Source: Acanthococcus lagerstroemiae (taxonomy: Eukaryota > Arthropoda > Insecta > Hemiptera > Eriococcidae). Taken from it: a stretch of DNA of 64,000 bases. This document shows, piece by piece, positions 36,120 through 47,945 of the stretch; the stretch's first letter is position 1; each line of letters starts with the position of its first letter. The position numbers were made by a program, and so were the translations under genes. The stretch is taken from positions 55,574,122 through 55,638,121 of the forward strand of contig CM063108.1 in the NCBI GenBank assembly GCA_031841125.1. The letters run 5' to 3'. The notes under the pieces were generated by a model. The model ran no database searches. It was not told the DNA's origin and saw nothing but the letters and a program-made list of their open reading frames with translations.

Positions 36120-37640
36120 AACACCTTTTTCCACATGATATTCTTGAATAATATGGAAAGATTCGACTGATGAATGCGTAACATAGTAGTGAAAATAGGA
36201 AGTAGCCGGAAATGGGAGCCAAAATTATGGTTGAGGGCAAAGATAGTAGCTATCCTGAAACCTGGGGACGATCCCAACGATAGGAAGAGCTACAGACTAA
36301 TTTCCCTCCTTTGCCACCTCTACAAGACACGATTGATGGAAAACTCATCCTCCAGCAGGCTGGCTTCGACAAGAAAAAAACTGCACAAGCCAAGTCACCA
36401 ACCTCGTCCAACACATCGAGAATGGCTTTGAGAGAAAGAAAATGACAGGGGCAGTCTTCGTAGATTTAGCTGGTGCTTATGAAACCGTGAATCACCACCT
36501 ACTATGCTGAAAAATATACGAAATTACTCGAGATTTTAAGTTCACGACACTCATCAGAACAAAGCCCAGCAACAGAATGTTCTATGTCATTCACCAGGGT
36601 AAATCGAGCAGATGGAGACGGCAGATAAATGGACTACCACAGGAAAGTGGATACACACGTAGAGGTAGAGGGAAGATTGCAGGACATCCTTAATGAACTA
36701 GAAGTATATTACACGAATAATGCTCTCAAGCCAAATCCATCTAAAACCCAGGTGTGCAGTTTTTACCTGAAAAATGCTAAGGCCAGATGTAAGCTGAAGC
36801 TGAATTAGGGAGGAATAAACCTTGAAAATTGCGAAAATCCGAAGTACCTTGGCGTCGCACTTGACAGGACACTTACTTTTAAGAAGCACTGTGAGAATAC
36901 TAAGATGAAAGTCGAAGCCAGAAATAGGATCCCGAAAAAACTCGTATCAACCAAATGGAGAGCCAGTACGAGCACACTGAGGATCACAGTTCTGGCGCTC
37001 TGTTACTCTGCCGCGGAATACGGATGTGCAGCATGGGGTAGATCTGCACCTACTAAAAAAGTTGATGTGGCCCTGAATAACACCATGCGGATCATATATC
37101 CGACTGCCTGAGACCAACTAGTCTAAAGTACCTTCCTCGGATATGTGGAATCGCTCCGCCGAAGGTGAGGAGGGAAGTGGCTGCAGATGTGGAGAGGACT
37201 AAGAAGGAAAGCGACCCTCGCCACATCATGATGTTCGGCCTGATGGCAGCAACGCCGAGACTGAAATCCAGGAGGAGTTTTCTCATCAATACATTGGTCC
37301 TTACAGATGACCCCTCGACCTCTAGGGTGACAAGATGGACAAAAATCGACCACACCCCGTGCGCTGAAGACCTAGCCAGTGGACATGATCTCCCCTATCC
37401 GTCGTGGCTCACCCTGAATAGGCTGCCCACCGGATGCGCCCGTACAGCGGCAAACCCGACCGGATGGGGCATACGCGACGATGCAGGATGCCAGATGTGC
37501 GGTCAGCTGCAAAACGACGACCACCTCCTTGTGTGTGGAGGAGGGACCACACATACTAGAGGGGAGATGTGTGGTCATCTAGACGACAGCACCTTGACCC
37601 GGTGCAGGGATTTAGGGGGAAGGTTTAAAACCTGAAGTCA
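36120..37640 (+). mobile_element. Decayed Jockey/X-element-like non-LTR retrotransposon
   Basis: In order on plus, in shifting frames: AKIVAILKPGDDPNDRKSYR (about 36220-36290), FVDLAGAYETVNH (palm motif with the catalytic D, about 36456-36495), ALKPNPSKTQVCSFYLKNAK (about 36721), NPKYLGVALDRTLTFKKH (about 36838), LRITVLALCYSAAEYGCAAW (about 36979), and a C-terminal tail with CQMCGQLQNDDHLLVC, a zinc-knuckle-like C..C..H..C cluster (about 37489). The YXDD segment is missing between about 36640 and 36660. Stops and frameshifts make it inactive. Clade assignment is from recalled wording. Confidence 0.82.
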
Positions 37641-37644
37641 ACTG

Positions 37645-38850
37645 CCAACGCGTCAAAGTCCGGACGCGGAGGTGGGCTTTTAGGTAACGTCTTAACTTTT
37701 TTGCACCCGCAGGCCGCTAAGTCCCCATTACTGGTATTACTTTACGGCATTTCATCAGCTCGATAGGGGGAGATTTAACTTCGTATGAATTGAAGAAAGA
37801 AAAATCAGAGAAGTATCCCGTCTAAAATGTTCGTTGGCTAGTTCTAACTTTTTACTTTCTTGGGACTCCGAAAGGATATGTTACCGTACAACTCCCCCCC
37901 CCCCCGTTCATTAATGCCACTCGTGTGACGCGTTGCCATTTACCTGTGTTCTGGTAACAGTTTTCTTTGGTTTCCTGAAACCGAAACCGCATTAGCGTAT
38001 TCGTGCTACTCGGCTTCAGAAACAACGAATAATTAGTTTCTAGAACAAACAAGAAGGAAACAGAACTCGGAAGGCTTATCAAATTAACGCTTCTGCGATG
38101 CAAACGCTTTTCGTGATGGTATGTTAATCATGTTCCTCTTTGTGTTTTTATAGTATACGAGTTTAGTTGTTCATCTTGTTCATTTATATACAAAAACCTA
38201 ATTAACAATTTCGACGTTTACCGAAATTCTACGTAACATTTTTGTTGGTACCTGCCTGATGTCTGCGGTTATTCGCGCGCGGCCCGGGGTCCGTACTCGG
38301 AGCAGATCAAATTCGGGTATCGAGTCATTTTTTTTGTTCTTCCTCGCTAGTATTATCATCATCAGCATCTTCATCATCATCATTATCGTTGTTATTCGTG
38401 CACGTCCAAACACTGTTATTATTTTCGCCTGGTACTGCACGGTGCGCTGCTCTCGCACATCCTATATCGAAATCTATACACTCAGTGTCAGATGGAAACG
38501 ATAAGACCAGTTTTCGGTTCGCCATCGAACTTAGTTTTTCCATTACGCTGGTTGTGGAGAAGCCCCCCCCCCTATTTTTTTTCGTTTTCGTATTCGTAAT
38601 TCGTTTACAGATATAGTACGTGTAGAATCGAGTTCGTGGAATCGCGTCGGCGAGATTTATTAGCCAGATTAAACGGTTCAAATCGCTCGTACCTTAGTAT
38701 ATATTTCTGCGTACCAGTAGTATGCATGTAACTGTGTGCAGCTAGTGAACGGGTTTTGGCGGTGCCGTTGGCCTCATCTAATGGCGGTGGTAATCGTATA
38801 AATGACGCGCCGCAATGTCGTTATATCATATATAGGATCTTTGGACGTAA
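37645..38850. other. Mostly low-copy, CG-richer sequence with short simple repeats
   Basis: A C run lies at about 37894-37905. A TCATCA-type simple repeat occurs near 38352-38390 and a C run near 38563-38571. The 38240-38830 stretch is CG-rich and unrepetitive. Open frames on both strands translate into unrecognised sequence. Confidence 0.4.
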
Positions 38851-38984
38851 TCGAGTCAATATTATGTGCGGATGTACGGCTGACTGAGAACTGATCAGTG
38901 GAAAGAGCGGATAGCTACTATACTGATACCTGCTGTTCTTGCATCGACTTGCCGACGAGTTTATAGGCATTTTGTAAGCTTTCG

Positions 38985-39265
38985 AGTACCATACGAAGTC
39001 CAGGCTCAACATTGTTCCGGTGAGTATCTGATGAAATCCTGATCCTGACAGCATCGAAATGTGGAAATGAGTTTGGTTTGTCAACCGAACGTTTCAAGCC
39101 GTACTCCTTCCTTTCCCTCTCTCCGCGCCCGCAAAGTCCAAGCTCAGCACTGTTCAGGTTCGTATCTACGGAGATCCGGATCCTGACAGCATCGAGTAGT
39201 ATGTGGGAATAAGTTAGATTTATGAACTCGACATCTTCAAACCGGATCCCCCGTCCGTATCTCCG
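38985..39265. repeat. Tandem duplication, unit about 136 bp
   Basis: AAGTCCAGGCTCAACATTGT at about 38997 and AAGTCCAAGCTCAGCACTGT at about 39133 begin two similar units. Each continues with a GTATCTGATG/GTATCTACGG phrase and TCCTGACAGCATCGA. The duplication lies inside a 135-codon minus-strand frame, where it appears as repeated DAVRIRIS.DT segments. I see no further evidence that the frame is coding. Confidence 0.7.
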
Positions 39266-39973
39266 CGCACACGTACTTTGAATTAACTCCAGGTCGCTGG
39301 AGACCCTTCCCCACTTCTTCCGCACACATATCGTTTGGATTGGCGTAGAAGTGCGCGATCCTCAAATCTGGAATATGTTACGAAAGTCCAGTAGCTTGTT
39401 CGATCTACTTTGCCCGGAGTCAGTTCTCTTACGTTGTTTCCTGCCTTAAGCTTGAGCCACGAAGGTACCGGCTATGTCATCTTCATCAGCGCAACGGTGA
39501 GTGGAATCATTGAAGACGGATGGTTGAAGTGTTACCAAGATCAGTGACTGTAGATAGATTTCCAGTCTCGAAGATGTCACTGGTCTTGTTCATCTTATTG
39601 ACCGAAGTCGTTTTCGTTGGTTTTATCTTTGCATTTAATGAATCATCTTGGATCACTTTCAGTTGTGCAGTTGATCTATCTTTTTATCTTCATATGACTT
39701 CCTCACTCTCGATGATTGTTTTGTGCCAGGGTCTAAAAGATTGAAGAACACGAGTGGCAATCTCGCTAATGTGAATCTTGAAAGGTGTCTCCGCGATTTT
39801 GACCAAGATTAGGAAGTCCATAACCTGGGTAAATTTGTATGACTGGCTACTAGAATCTCTGGTATGACTATCGAAGTCTCATAACCCATCAAATTTCTGT
39901 TTTGTAGTCAATCGCTTCCCCGGCGCCATTAGTGAGAAAGAGAACATCACTTTACCCTAGTGATAGTCTTTCG

Positions 39974-40479
39974 CACTGCTGCCAACCTCAAGATAAATCT
40001 TGAGATCTCAAGATTTTGAGGTTTTCCTCGTGTTCTCAAGATCTAGAAAATCTCAAAGAGTTCTCAAGAATTTACATAAAACTGAGTGAATATACATTGC
40101 TTCTTCAAATTTTTCACTTTCAAAATTTGAGAAATGAAAAATTTATCGCCTTATGGGAGTAATAAGCTCTCGGATTTTACACAGTAATAGAAAAGTAAAA
40201 TACATCTCTGACCTGTTACAAGAAAATAGCTCTTAGTAGCATCGGAATGTTCTAAAGAAAAGGCGTGTGTAATGAAATTCTCGTCTCTCTTCTTCACAGT
40301 ATACAAGAACAAAAGTGGGAAGAAAAAGGAAAATTTTTAGGATTCTCGACAGAACTGAGGGTGGAGGGGGTAAAACAACATTGTTGAGAAACATAATATA
40401 GAAAAGGCGAACATTTTTGTCTCAAGATTTTTTACGAAGAATCCTGGGATTTTTCAACAGGCTTGGTTGGCAGCACCGG
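39974..40479. mobile_element. Word element L: CACTGCTGCCAACC ends, word CTCAAGA, TSD (C)TTTCG
   Basis: The left CACTGCTGCCAACC and the right complement of GGTGCTGCCAACC are inverted. CTTTCG lies immediately outside both ends (39968-39973 and 40480-40485), a 5- or 6-bp duplication. CTCAAGAT-type words recur strongly in the first 130 bp (CTCAAGATTTTGAG, TTCTCAAGATCT, TTCTCAAGAATTT) and again near the right end (TCTCAAGATTTTTT). Length 506 bp, noncoding. Confidence 0.82.
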
Positions 40480-40754
40480 CTTTCGTTCAGTTTGCACTTG
40501 AAGTCCCAGAAAACAATCTCCGCCGCGTCTGAAAAACAAAGGAGCTATTGGGAATTAAGATCCAGAATTTCTTTTACCCGGTATTTTGTTGGAGATGAGG
40601 AACCTAGACTCAGGGATGGCTTATTCAAATTTTGAATACTAACAATCTGATCCCTCTTTTGCCCCTCAGTTCCTAAGAAGAACTTAGTTGAGAGAAGAGA
40701 ACTTGCACGCTTGCATGATTCTGCGGTACCTCCGTCTTCGCCTGTTTGGGAACC

Positions 40755-41626
40755 CAGGGTGTCTACAGGGTCAAGTAAGTCGAGTAAAAGTCAAGTGTTT
40801 TCTTCAAATTCTTTCAGAGGTCAATTAATGTTAATTATAGGAATGACTAAGAACGATGAATGAACTAAAAAATAACAAAGCTAGAGGTAACAACTTTTGT
40901 TCCAATTTTCAATAATTGCCATTATTTGTTCTTCATTATTTGCGTCGTATAGCATAGCACACTAATTTTTGCAGTTTTACGATTTGCTGAACTGCTTGCA
41001 TGTTCCTGCATAAGGCGCTTTTCGTGGTCCTTATAAAAGTCAAATTTATAGGTAGGGACGTACTGAAGAGTTTATCCGGGGGAGGGGGTGAAAATAGTGA
41101 AAGACCCAACTGACTCAACTCAAAATTTCCACGTATCAAAACATCAAAGGAAAAAAAGAACCTTTTGATTGACTCATTGGATTTTAAAAACTGATAACTC
41201 AACTCAAAATTCTCAAAAATATCAAAGCAAAAAAAAAACCTTTTAACTTGTTGGATTTTTCCAATTTCTCACCTGAATTCCCAAGTTTTGATTGACATAT
41301 TGGATTTTTCCAACTGATGCTGACTTAACTCAAAAATCCCAGATATCAGAGTAAGAAAAAAACCTTTTGACTCGTTAGATTTTCCCTACTTCTCGACTCA
41401 ATTCCCAAGTGTCAGAGCAAGTAAAAAGAAAATAATGAAAAACTTTTGACTTGTTGGATTTTTTCGACTCCGCCTGACTGAAATGGTAAAGTTTCGCAAC
41501 TGCTGAATGAAAAATTTCTACGTGTGTGGGGGGGTAAGTTGCTCCTCACCCTCTATCGGTACGTCCCTGTTTCTAGGTTAAATAAAAGTCAAGTATTTTG
41601 ATTTTCCGAATGGTGTAGACATCCTG
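40755..41626. mobile_element. Word element J: word GTCAAGT, split by hAT-like MITE R2
   Basis: The left CAGGGTGTCTACAGGGTCAA and right GTGTAGACATCCTG ends are inverted. GTCAAGTAAGTCGAGTAAAA and AGTCAAGTGTTTTC at the left, and AAAAGTCAAGTATTTTG at the right, share the word and the strand. The flanks GAACC and GGACC match 4 of 5. Removing the 517-bp R2 insertion leaves about 355 bp, the normal size of this group. Confidence 0.82.
41053..41569. mobile_element. CAGGGACGTAC hAT-like MITE, copy R2, nested in element J
   Basis: The left end (TAGGGACGTACTGAAGAG) and right end (complement of CAGGGACGTACCGATAGAGG) match R1 and R3. The flanks TTTATAGG and TTTCTAGG match 7 of 8. It is longer than R1 because the phrase block ACTCAACTCAAAAT..CCAA..TATCA..AACCTTTTGA is repeated about four times inside. 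Noncoding. Confidence 0.88.
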
Positions 41627-41859
41627 GGACCGGGCAAATTATAAGTTCGTGAGCATCGATTGAAGAAAAACTGATAAGGCAATGGGGTCGGAAAGGGGGA
41701 GTTCAGTGCAACAGTTTATAGCAATTTCAAATGTTTTTTCAAAATATCTCGAGAATGAATGCGGTTAACGGAAAATTAAAAAGAACATGCCTTGTAGCAA
41801 ATGAAATTTCCTTTCAGATGAGCTCATTTTTATCGGAATCGGAGTGCTAGTCTTTTTCG

Positions 41860-42760
41860 CATAAAAATGGCATTGTATCCTTGTTGTTGTTGTTTGCTCG
41901 GCCCGATATTAATGTACCCAGCTCCACTTGACCCTCCATTTTTCAAAAAGTGCCTTTTCATCGCCGCCTTCTGTTTCTCTTCTTTCTTTCCAGTCGGCGC
42001 CGGTCAGACTATTTGCATATTTGCAGTTCTTGATGTACTTGAATTCATTAGTCTCTGTCATCCTTTCATCTCTGATCTTTACAATTCGCACACTGCCGAT
42101 CCTTTTGTCCTTTCTTCATTGTACTCTTCTCCATACAAACACATCACCGAGTTCTATACCTAGGTCATCCCGATTTGAGTTGGAGTCTTGGAAATAGGAA
42201 TTTCGTGGTCTTCCCTTTCCTATTTTTCGATCGTCAAGTCCTTTCTTGCTCACCCTCCTAAATTTTTGTGTAGTTACGATTCTCTCCAAAACATGCGCAT
42301 TTTTGATTTTACCTCTCATTGCTTATGTACATTGCAGAGCATAAAGAAACTGCAGTTTTGTGCAGGGTAAGAAAAAACATTTTCATACATTAGGAAAAGT
42401 GCGTAGATACACTCGATCAATTTTTACCAGAGTCGGGACGTTTGGAACGCAGAATATTCTCGTGTAGACTGTGCTGAGTGAGACCGGGTTTTTTCGATAA
42501 ATTACGACTGGGGGAGGATGCTAGAAAAACGTGAAAAAGAGAAGATTCCTACTTGATGTTGGGCAGGCATGAGCATTATGGTGGAGAAGAATAGAAATAC
42601 CTTGGAACTACGCTGACACAACAAAATTTTTTAGTGTCTGTAATGATTGCACTGTTCCTGTGGACACCAAAACACAGCTTCAGAAGAACCAGTATATTTC
42701 GGTTCCGAAATTTTTATTTATATTCCACTCTAATGAGCATCTTCTGGAATATTTTTGGGA
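41860..42760. other. Noncoding, possible unrecognised retroelement remnant
   Basis: The minus-strand frame at 41909-42091 reads charged, protein-like sequence (KIRDERMTETNEFKYIKNCK), but I cannot match it to a family. The phrase at about 42597 (aataccttggaactacgctg) resembles the YLGTTLT motif of LINE reverse transcriptases. Evidence is too thin for a call. Confidence 0.3.
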
Positions 42761-42769
42761 AGAAATTAC

Positions 42770-43340
42770 GCTCGAGTAATTGCCGACCCTAGACATTACA
42801 AATCTCAACGAGCCGTAACCGTGTCTTGATGAGTCATTGCAGCGTCTGTGTTGTAATTCTTGATTTGTTTTGACATGTTCTAGTGATTTCTAAACAAATT
42901 AAAATGAGTCAAGTCTCAGTAAGTTTTAACAGAGTCGCGATAAGCCTAACACGTAACACCAGCTTCTACTGGTCTCGAATAGTCCTTGCCGAGTTTTTTT
43001 TTTTGAAAAGTCTGTTCAGCATGTTTACGATTTTAAAGAGACCTAATTTGACGGATCTTGATGAGTTTGAGCCGAGTCTGATAAGTCACAATGAGACTTA
43101 AGTCTTAAATAGTTTTGGTTTGAACGTAGCTACGACGAGCTCTGCATAGTCATCATACTGTCCTGTTTTAATTCGTTGGAGCGTAATATTCGTGAGTATT
43201 GAAAAGTTGTTACCTAATTCTGAATACTTCAAATTGTGAAAAAGTCTTGAAAAGGCCTTATGAGTTATAATTAGTTGTAGCGATTCTCCACAACGACTCT
43301 CAGAGAGTCTGAACCCGGTTTTAAAATATTCTAAGTAATC
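42770..43340. repeat. TGATGAGTC word region
   Basis: Phrases such as CTTGATGAGTCATTG, AATGAGTCAAGTCTC, CTTGATGAGTTTGAGCCGAG, ATGAGACTTAAGTCTT and GATTGAGTCTGTCCAGTC recur over about 560 bp. The same design (a private short word in a noncoding block) is seen elsewhere, but termini are not clear here. Confidence 0.45.
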
Positions 43341-43399
43341 CGATTGAGTCTGTCCAGTCTACTGGAGGCTGCAACAATCTTGAATCGGAGGTGCCTCTC

Positions 43400-43771
43400 C
43401 AGGGAATCTACAGGTGCTGAAAAGTCCTGAATTTTGAAAGTAGGTCCTAAAAGTCCTGAAAAGTGCTGAAATTTAATTAGAAAACTGAAAAGTCCTTCAT
43501 TTTTGTTGATACGTCTTTTTAAAACCACACACCTCAAAAGTCAACGTTCGTCGATTAAAATTGGAATTTTCAATAATAACAATTATCTATATTCACCAGG
43601 AGGAGGGAAGTGGGAGAGCAAAAAGGAGGGAGGGGTAAAGGGGATAAAACAGTTGCAAACAAGAAAGATTTACCCACTCCGAGAAAAGATGGAAAATATG
43701 CCGGCTACAGTCCTGCGAAGGGTCCTGAAAAAGTACTTCATTTTTACTTTTCAATTTCTGTAGACACCCTG
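43400..43771. mobile_element. Word element F: word CCTGAA/CTTCA
   Basis: The left CAGGGAATCTACAGGTGCTG and right CTGTAGACACCCTG ends are inverted. GAAAAGTCCTGAATTTTG at the left and CCTGAAAAAGTACTTCATTT at the right carry the word on the same strand. The element is clearly the same family as 53900-54196: the block around GATGGAAAATATGCCGG and the last 60 bp are nearly identical. No target duplication survives. Length 372 bp. Confidence 0.8.
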
Positions 43772-44276
43772 ACCAAATGTTTGGAACAAGAATTAAAGTA
43801 AAAGTAGTACAAGAAAAGGTTGGTTTTCATTAATTTGAGTAGCTTGCTGTCTCAAACTTTTCAGAACTTGAAAATGAGGATCCTACCTATGAGTTACGTC
43901 CTACTCGCCTTGTGTCTTCAACATTATGTGTTGTTTAAGTGTGTGCCTTATTACACTACTATTCCTGAGTAATTACGTAGTCAATTGAACTTTTCTTTGT
44001 ATCGATATCCATATTATCTTAAAGGTAACGAGTCTATTGTTTTTCGCTTTGCTACTTCCCCCTCTCCCCTGAATAAGTGTTTACACCAGTCCAATGCTAT
44101 TGTCTTCGCAGGTAAGCCCGAAAGTAAATCTCGAAATCCGAAGTTCAAACTTGATGTCACGTGGTATAATCCGCTGCTGAGTTCGGTCCAGCCCCGACCT
44201 TCGTTTGACTCCATAATGGAATCGTTCATTTTCAGTTACCTTGGTCGGATTTTTATTACGCCTTCATTAAATTAAA

Positions 44277-44300
44277 CTTCTTCTTCTTCTTCTTCTTCTT
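44277..44300 (+). repeat. (CTT)n microsatellite
   Basis: About eight CTT units. Confidence 0.9.
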
Positions 44301-45424
44301 TTATGACGCTCCGATCTTCACCGCCCCTCGTCGTGCTTACATTTTATGCTTTTATTTTTAGAATTTCGAACCATTTTCATTTCAATTTCGTGTTAACGTG
44401 GTTTTATTCGACTGTACTTGTGATGTTCGTCTGAACTAAGAATGAAATGTGATGGAAGTTACGAAAAAGTCTAGTAATTCGCTATTGTTCGGCAATTCAC
44501 GCCTTCTTCAACAACAAATTACAGTAATTTTTCTGAATTTTGGTGAAATGCAATAGTGTAATTCTATTAAAAATAACTATAATTTGCCGTTGAGAGTACG
44601 TGAACTGCTGAACGTCAAACTTAATATGTAGAATCCTGTATATTGAAAGGCGGAATCCCGTTTGTGCAACTCATGAAGCGAAATGGTGGACGAATAAATT
44701 TTGTTTGATTTAAAAGCGCTATAAATTTACGAATTATGAAGGACTCTAATGTACTTGTACATTACATTTCTATTCTCTCCTTGATAATTTCATAAATGGG
44801 TGTTTGTTGATAATGATGGTTGATGTAAGAAAGGAAAAAATGAACGACAAAGTGGTGACATAATGCGCGTAATTTACTCGCACTGAGGACTTTTCCAATT
44901 CGTGTAAGAAATTCTGTTGTGGATTCTAGAAAATGGAAATCAGTTAGTACCTGAAGAGAAATGGAAACCACAGGTGCATGATGTTCCATCTTGGTGTGCC
45001 AAGGCGGTAAGAGATGGTGACACTTTATGAGAGAAACGAACTGTGGTATAAGTCTGGCCTCTGCTTAAAATTACGGGGGCTCAGTGTTTCCAGAGTTCGA
45101 AGGTATCACACTCTCTTAGCGAGGTCTAATTTCTCTTTAATTCAGAATCCCTGTTGAATAGTCAGTGGGTAGTACGTATGTTGGAAAGGCAAAAGAACCT
45201 TACCATCTGAATTGCTTACCTTTGATGTCGAAGGGACTGTACCAGTTTTCAAATTCTAATAATAAAATTTGCATAAGATCTTTTAAGTACACACAAATTT
45301 TAATTATCGTTCCTTCTTGAGATTGACAGTAAGCAGTGACAGTAATTTCTGTTCCGCTTTCAAAATAACACTGGTTCATAGCCATCTTTAATGAAGAATG
45401 ATATTCTGCTCTGAGTTTCGTTCA
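44301..45424. other. Noncoding, no gene seen
   Basis: AT-rich, apparently low-copy, with short frames only. Confidence 0.4.
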
Positions 45425-45813
45425 CAGGTTGTCTACCAGCCACGAAAATCCCGAAAAAGCCACAAATTTTTAATATAGGCCATAAAAAACCTGAAAAAGT
45501 CGCGATTTTTTTTTAACACCCGCAAAATAATAAGAACGTTACTATTTTAAATTTTCGGTGAAATTCGATTTTAAGTAGCGTGCATTATTCAATTATTGTG
45601 TCAGTGGGCACACCAAGGCATCTCCTACTTTCCTTATTATTTTATTATTGGCACCTAACTGTGCTAACTTACTGTTAGTTTTACATAGTTTCTCATGTTT
45701 GTTACTTTCAGGTTTTCTGTCTAATTCATGGGAGGGGGTGGGGTACGAAATTATATTTCAAAGGTTACGAAAAAGCCACGAATTTTCATTATTTGATTCT
45801 GGTAGACACACTG
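45425..45813. mobile_element. Word element H: word GCCACGAA
   Basis: The left CAGGTTGTCTACCAG and right CTGGTAGACACACTG ends are inverted. GCCACGAAAATCCCGAAAAA and GCCACAAATTTTT at the left, and TTACGAAAAAGCCACGAATT at the right, repeat the word on one strand. The flanks GTTCA and ATTCA match 4 of 5. Length 389 bp, noncoding. Confidence 0.82.
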
Positions 45814-45829
45814 ATTCAAAAATTTTTAT

Positions 45830-46010
45830 ACTATGTAAAAATTTAACAAAATTTTTCCGGAATTGAATTTTGTCTGTGATAACTTCTTTGCGACCTTTTC
45901 TGAAGGGGGGTAGTAAATAATACGCTGAAAATGAAATCAAATTACCTATTGCTTTCTTAAGAATTGAAGGGGCTATCAAAGTTGAAATCAGAAGTTTTAC
46001 TCAAATTTTA
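45830..46010. repeat. Dispersed repeat U, copy 3
   Basis: GATAACTTCTTTGCGACC, ATACGCTGAAAATGAAAT and AATTGAAGGGGCTATCAAA match 7610-7850 in order. Class unknown. Confidence 0.5.
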
Positions 46011-46045
46011 TTATTAAAATTGTAAAATTGGTGTAGGCTTCTCAG

Positions 46046-47068
46046 CAGGGATGGCAAACGAAACGTTTTTTTTTTCCGTTTCGTTATTTTCAATATTTTC
46101 GGTTTTTCATAAGCGATTTTTCGTTTCGTTTTCCGTTTCGTTTATTTCATACTGGTGTTCATTCGTTTTGTTTATAACAAAACTAAATCATTTCGTTATG
46201 ATTTCGTTTTTTTTTTGTTTTGTTTTTTTCCCCATGTCATTAGGTACAATACAGATATTAGTTCAAAAGATTACTGATTGCCATGCATTTCTGAAACTGA
46301 TGTAATTTTAATTTTCATTCACGGTATCTTTCATATTTTTTTTGTACTTTTCAGTTTTCAGTCACGATTCGTGAAAAACAGTAATAAGAGTCACAATTAT
46401 TAGTTTTCATTTATTACTGATACATCTTTGAAAAAAATGTATATACGATATTGTTAGAGAAACTAGTTTCCTATTTTAATGAATCTACTTCTAGTAAAGT
46501 GCGGATCACCGAGTTTAAAAATTGAAATTCCAACTAGCAACTCAAGACAAAATACACAGTAAGAAAAATAACTCAGAATTCACGAGATCAGGACAGGCGG
46601 AAGTCCTTCTTTCTTTAAGAAAAAACGCGGATTACAAAAACTGATAACACAACAATCACAGAAGACAGAACACAGAACAACCAAGAACCAACACAGAAAT
46701 AGTCACAGGCTCACAGCTCACAGGTAAAATGAGAAACATGAGTAAATTCCGGCCAAAAAAAGGACTTCATTGAAATTACAACTCCATCTCATAAGGTTCT
46801 TTATTTTTCTACGACATAAGTACAAGATAGAGCATTACAGTGCAGCCATAAAGCAGACGAAAAAATAAACAACGAAAGAATGAAATAACGTAACGAAAAA
46901 ACTAAGTTTCAGTTTAGTTTTTTCGTTACGTTTTTCCTCCACTCTATTTTTCATTTTGTTTTTTCGTTTCGCTTTTTTTGCTACATTTTCATTTCGTTTC
47001 GTTATTTTGTTTCAATATTTTAGACAAAAATCAATCGTTATTTCGTTTCGTTTCGTTTGCCATCCCTG
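46046..47068. mobile_element. hAT-like word element O: word CGAAACG/TTTCGTT, TSD CTTCTCAG
   Basis: Perfect 20-bp inverted termini (CAGGGATGGCAAACGAAACG) are flanked by a perfect 8-bp duplication, CTTCTCAG (46038-46045 and 47069-47076). TTTCGTTTCGTT-type words fill about 150 bp inside each end, on the same strand at both ends. The middle of about 600 bp is AT-rich with no transposase. The 8-bp duplication and CAGGG ends fit hAT (established for the superfamily). The element is non-autonomous. Confidence 0.93.
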
Positions 47069-47206
47069 CTTCTCAGTATCAATGGTAAGCAAGTCAACTC
47101 GGTTAATTTTCGTTGCCCTTTCGATGTTCTACCTACTGACGTTGTTGAGGAAGAAAATTCTGAATTGAAATTATTGGTCATCAGACTTGCAATGGAACTT
47201 CACTAT

Positions 47207-47350
47207 TTTTCAAAGTTTGAAGATTTGCAGCCACTTCAGTCTTGAGTATAGACCATACATGCAGGTAACGTCTTTGTTACTCTCGCACTGTGCTATCATC
47301 TCTTACCGATTCGGCATACTCAGCCGGAACCATTACTGGAATGAAAAACT
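47207..47350. repeat. Dispersed repeat Z, copy 2
   Basis: Ordered phrases (TTGAGTATAGACCA, ACTCAGCCGGAACC) match 10040-10200 with many substitutions. Confidence 0.5.
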
Positions 47351-47847
47351 GTTGTTGAAAACTCGAAAATAACGGCAATGTGACAAATTGACTTTCGAAA
47401 TTACTAAACAAAAAAAGAGATTTAAAATTATTTCATTCATTATTGGAAAGCAACTGTTGAAGGCTAGAAAATAGGAGTTTGAAAATTTGAGTAATAAAAC
47501 TGGGGGGGGGGGGTTTGCATAAATTTAGTTTTTAATGGCTCCTTCAAAAATGAATGTAGGCACCCAAGAGTGTTGACCGTGCACTGTCGAAGTACTGGCC
47601 GATGCTCGTACTTGAGGAAATGCTGTGAAGCGATGGTCGCCAAATTTGATTTCAAAATTGGTGACAAAATGTTGGAAAATTTGAAAACTGTGAGGCAACA
47701 TTTCTTTAAGAAGAATGAATTATGTGCATTTTTGAAGGCTAATCGTTAATAATACTTCGGAAATAGGACAACTGTTGATACTTTCGTTTACTGATCTTCA
47801 GTTTTGAAGGGCTGTGAAAGTATCAGATTGTACGAGTTTCAAACTCG

Positions 47848-47945
47848 GGTAGCCTCTTTGGGATTAAAGATGGGCAATAACCAGTTCGCAAGTTTTTATC
47901 CCATTTTCGTTGTGCTACCTTTTGCTGCCCTAGGAGAAAGCAATA
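47848..47945 (+). repeat. Left copy of about 98-bp direct repeat flanking an RTE fragment
   Basis: The block from GGTAGCC through TTTGGGATTAAAGATGGGCA to CTGCCCTAGGAGAAAG is repeated at 49382-49480 with a handful of substitutions. Either it is an unusually long target duplication of the retroelement between them, or the retroelement inserted into a tandem array. Confidence 0.85.

Noticed and set aside
41909..42319. Minus-strand charged frames as a host gene
   Set aside because: Protein-like in part, but frames are short and shifted, and a nearby YLGTTLT-like phrase hints at a retroelement remnant; not enough to call either.
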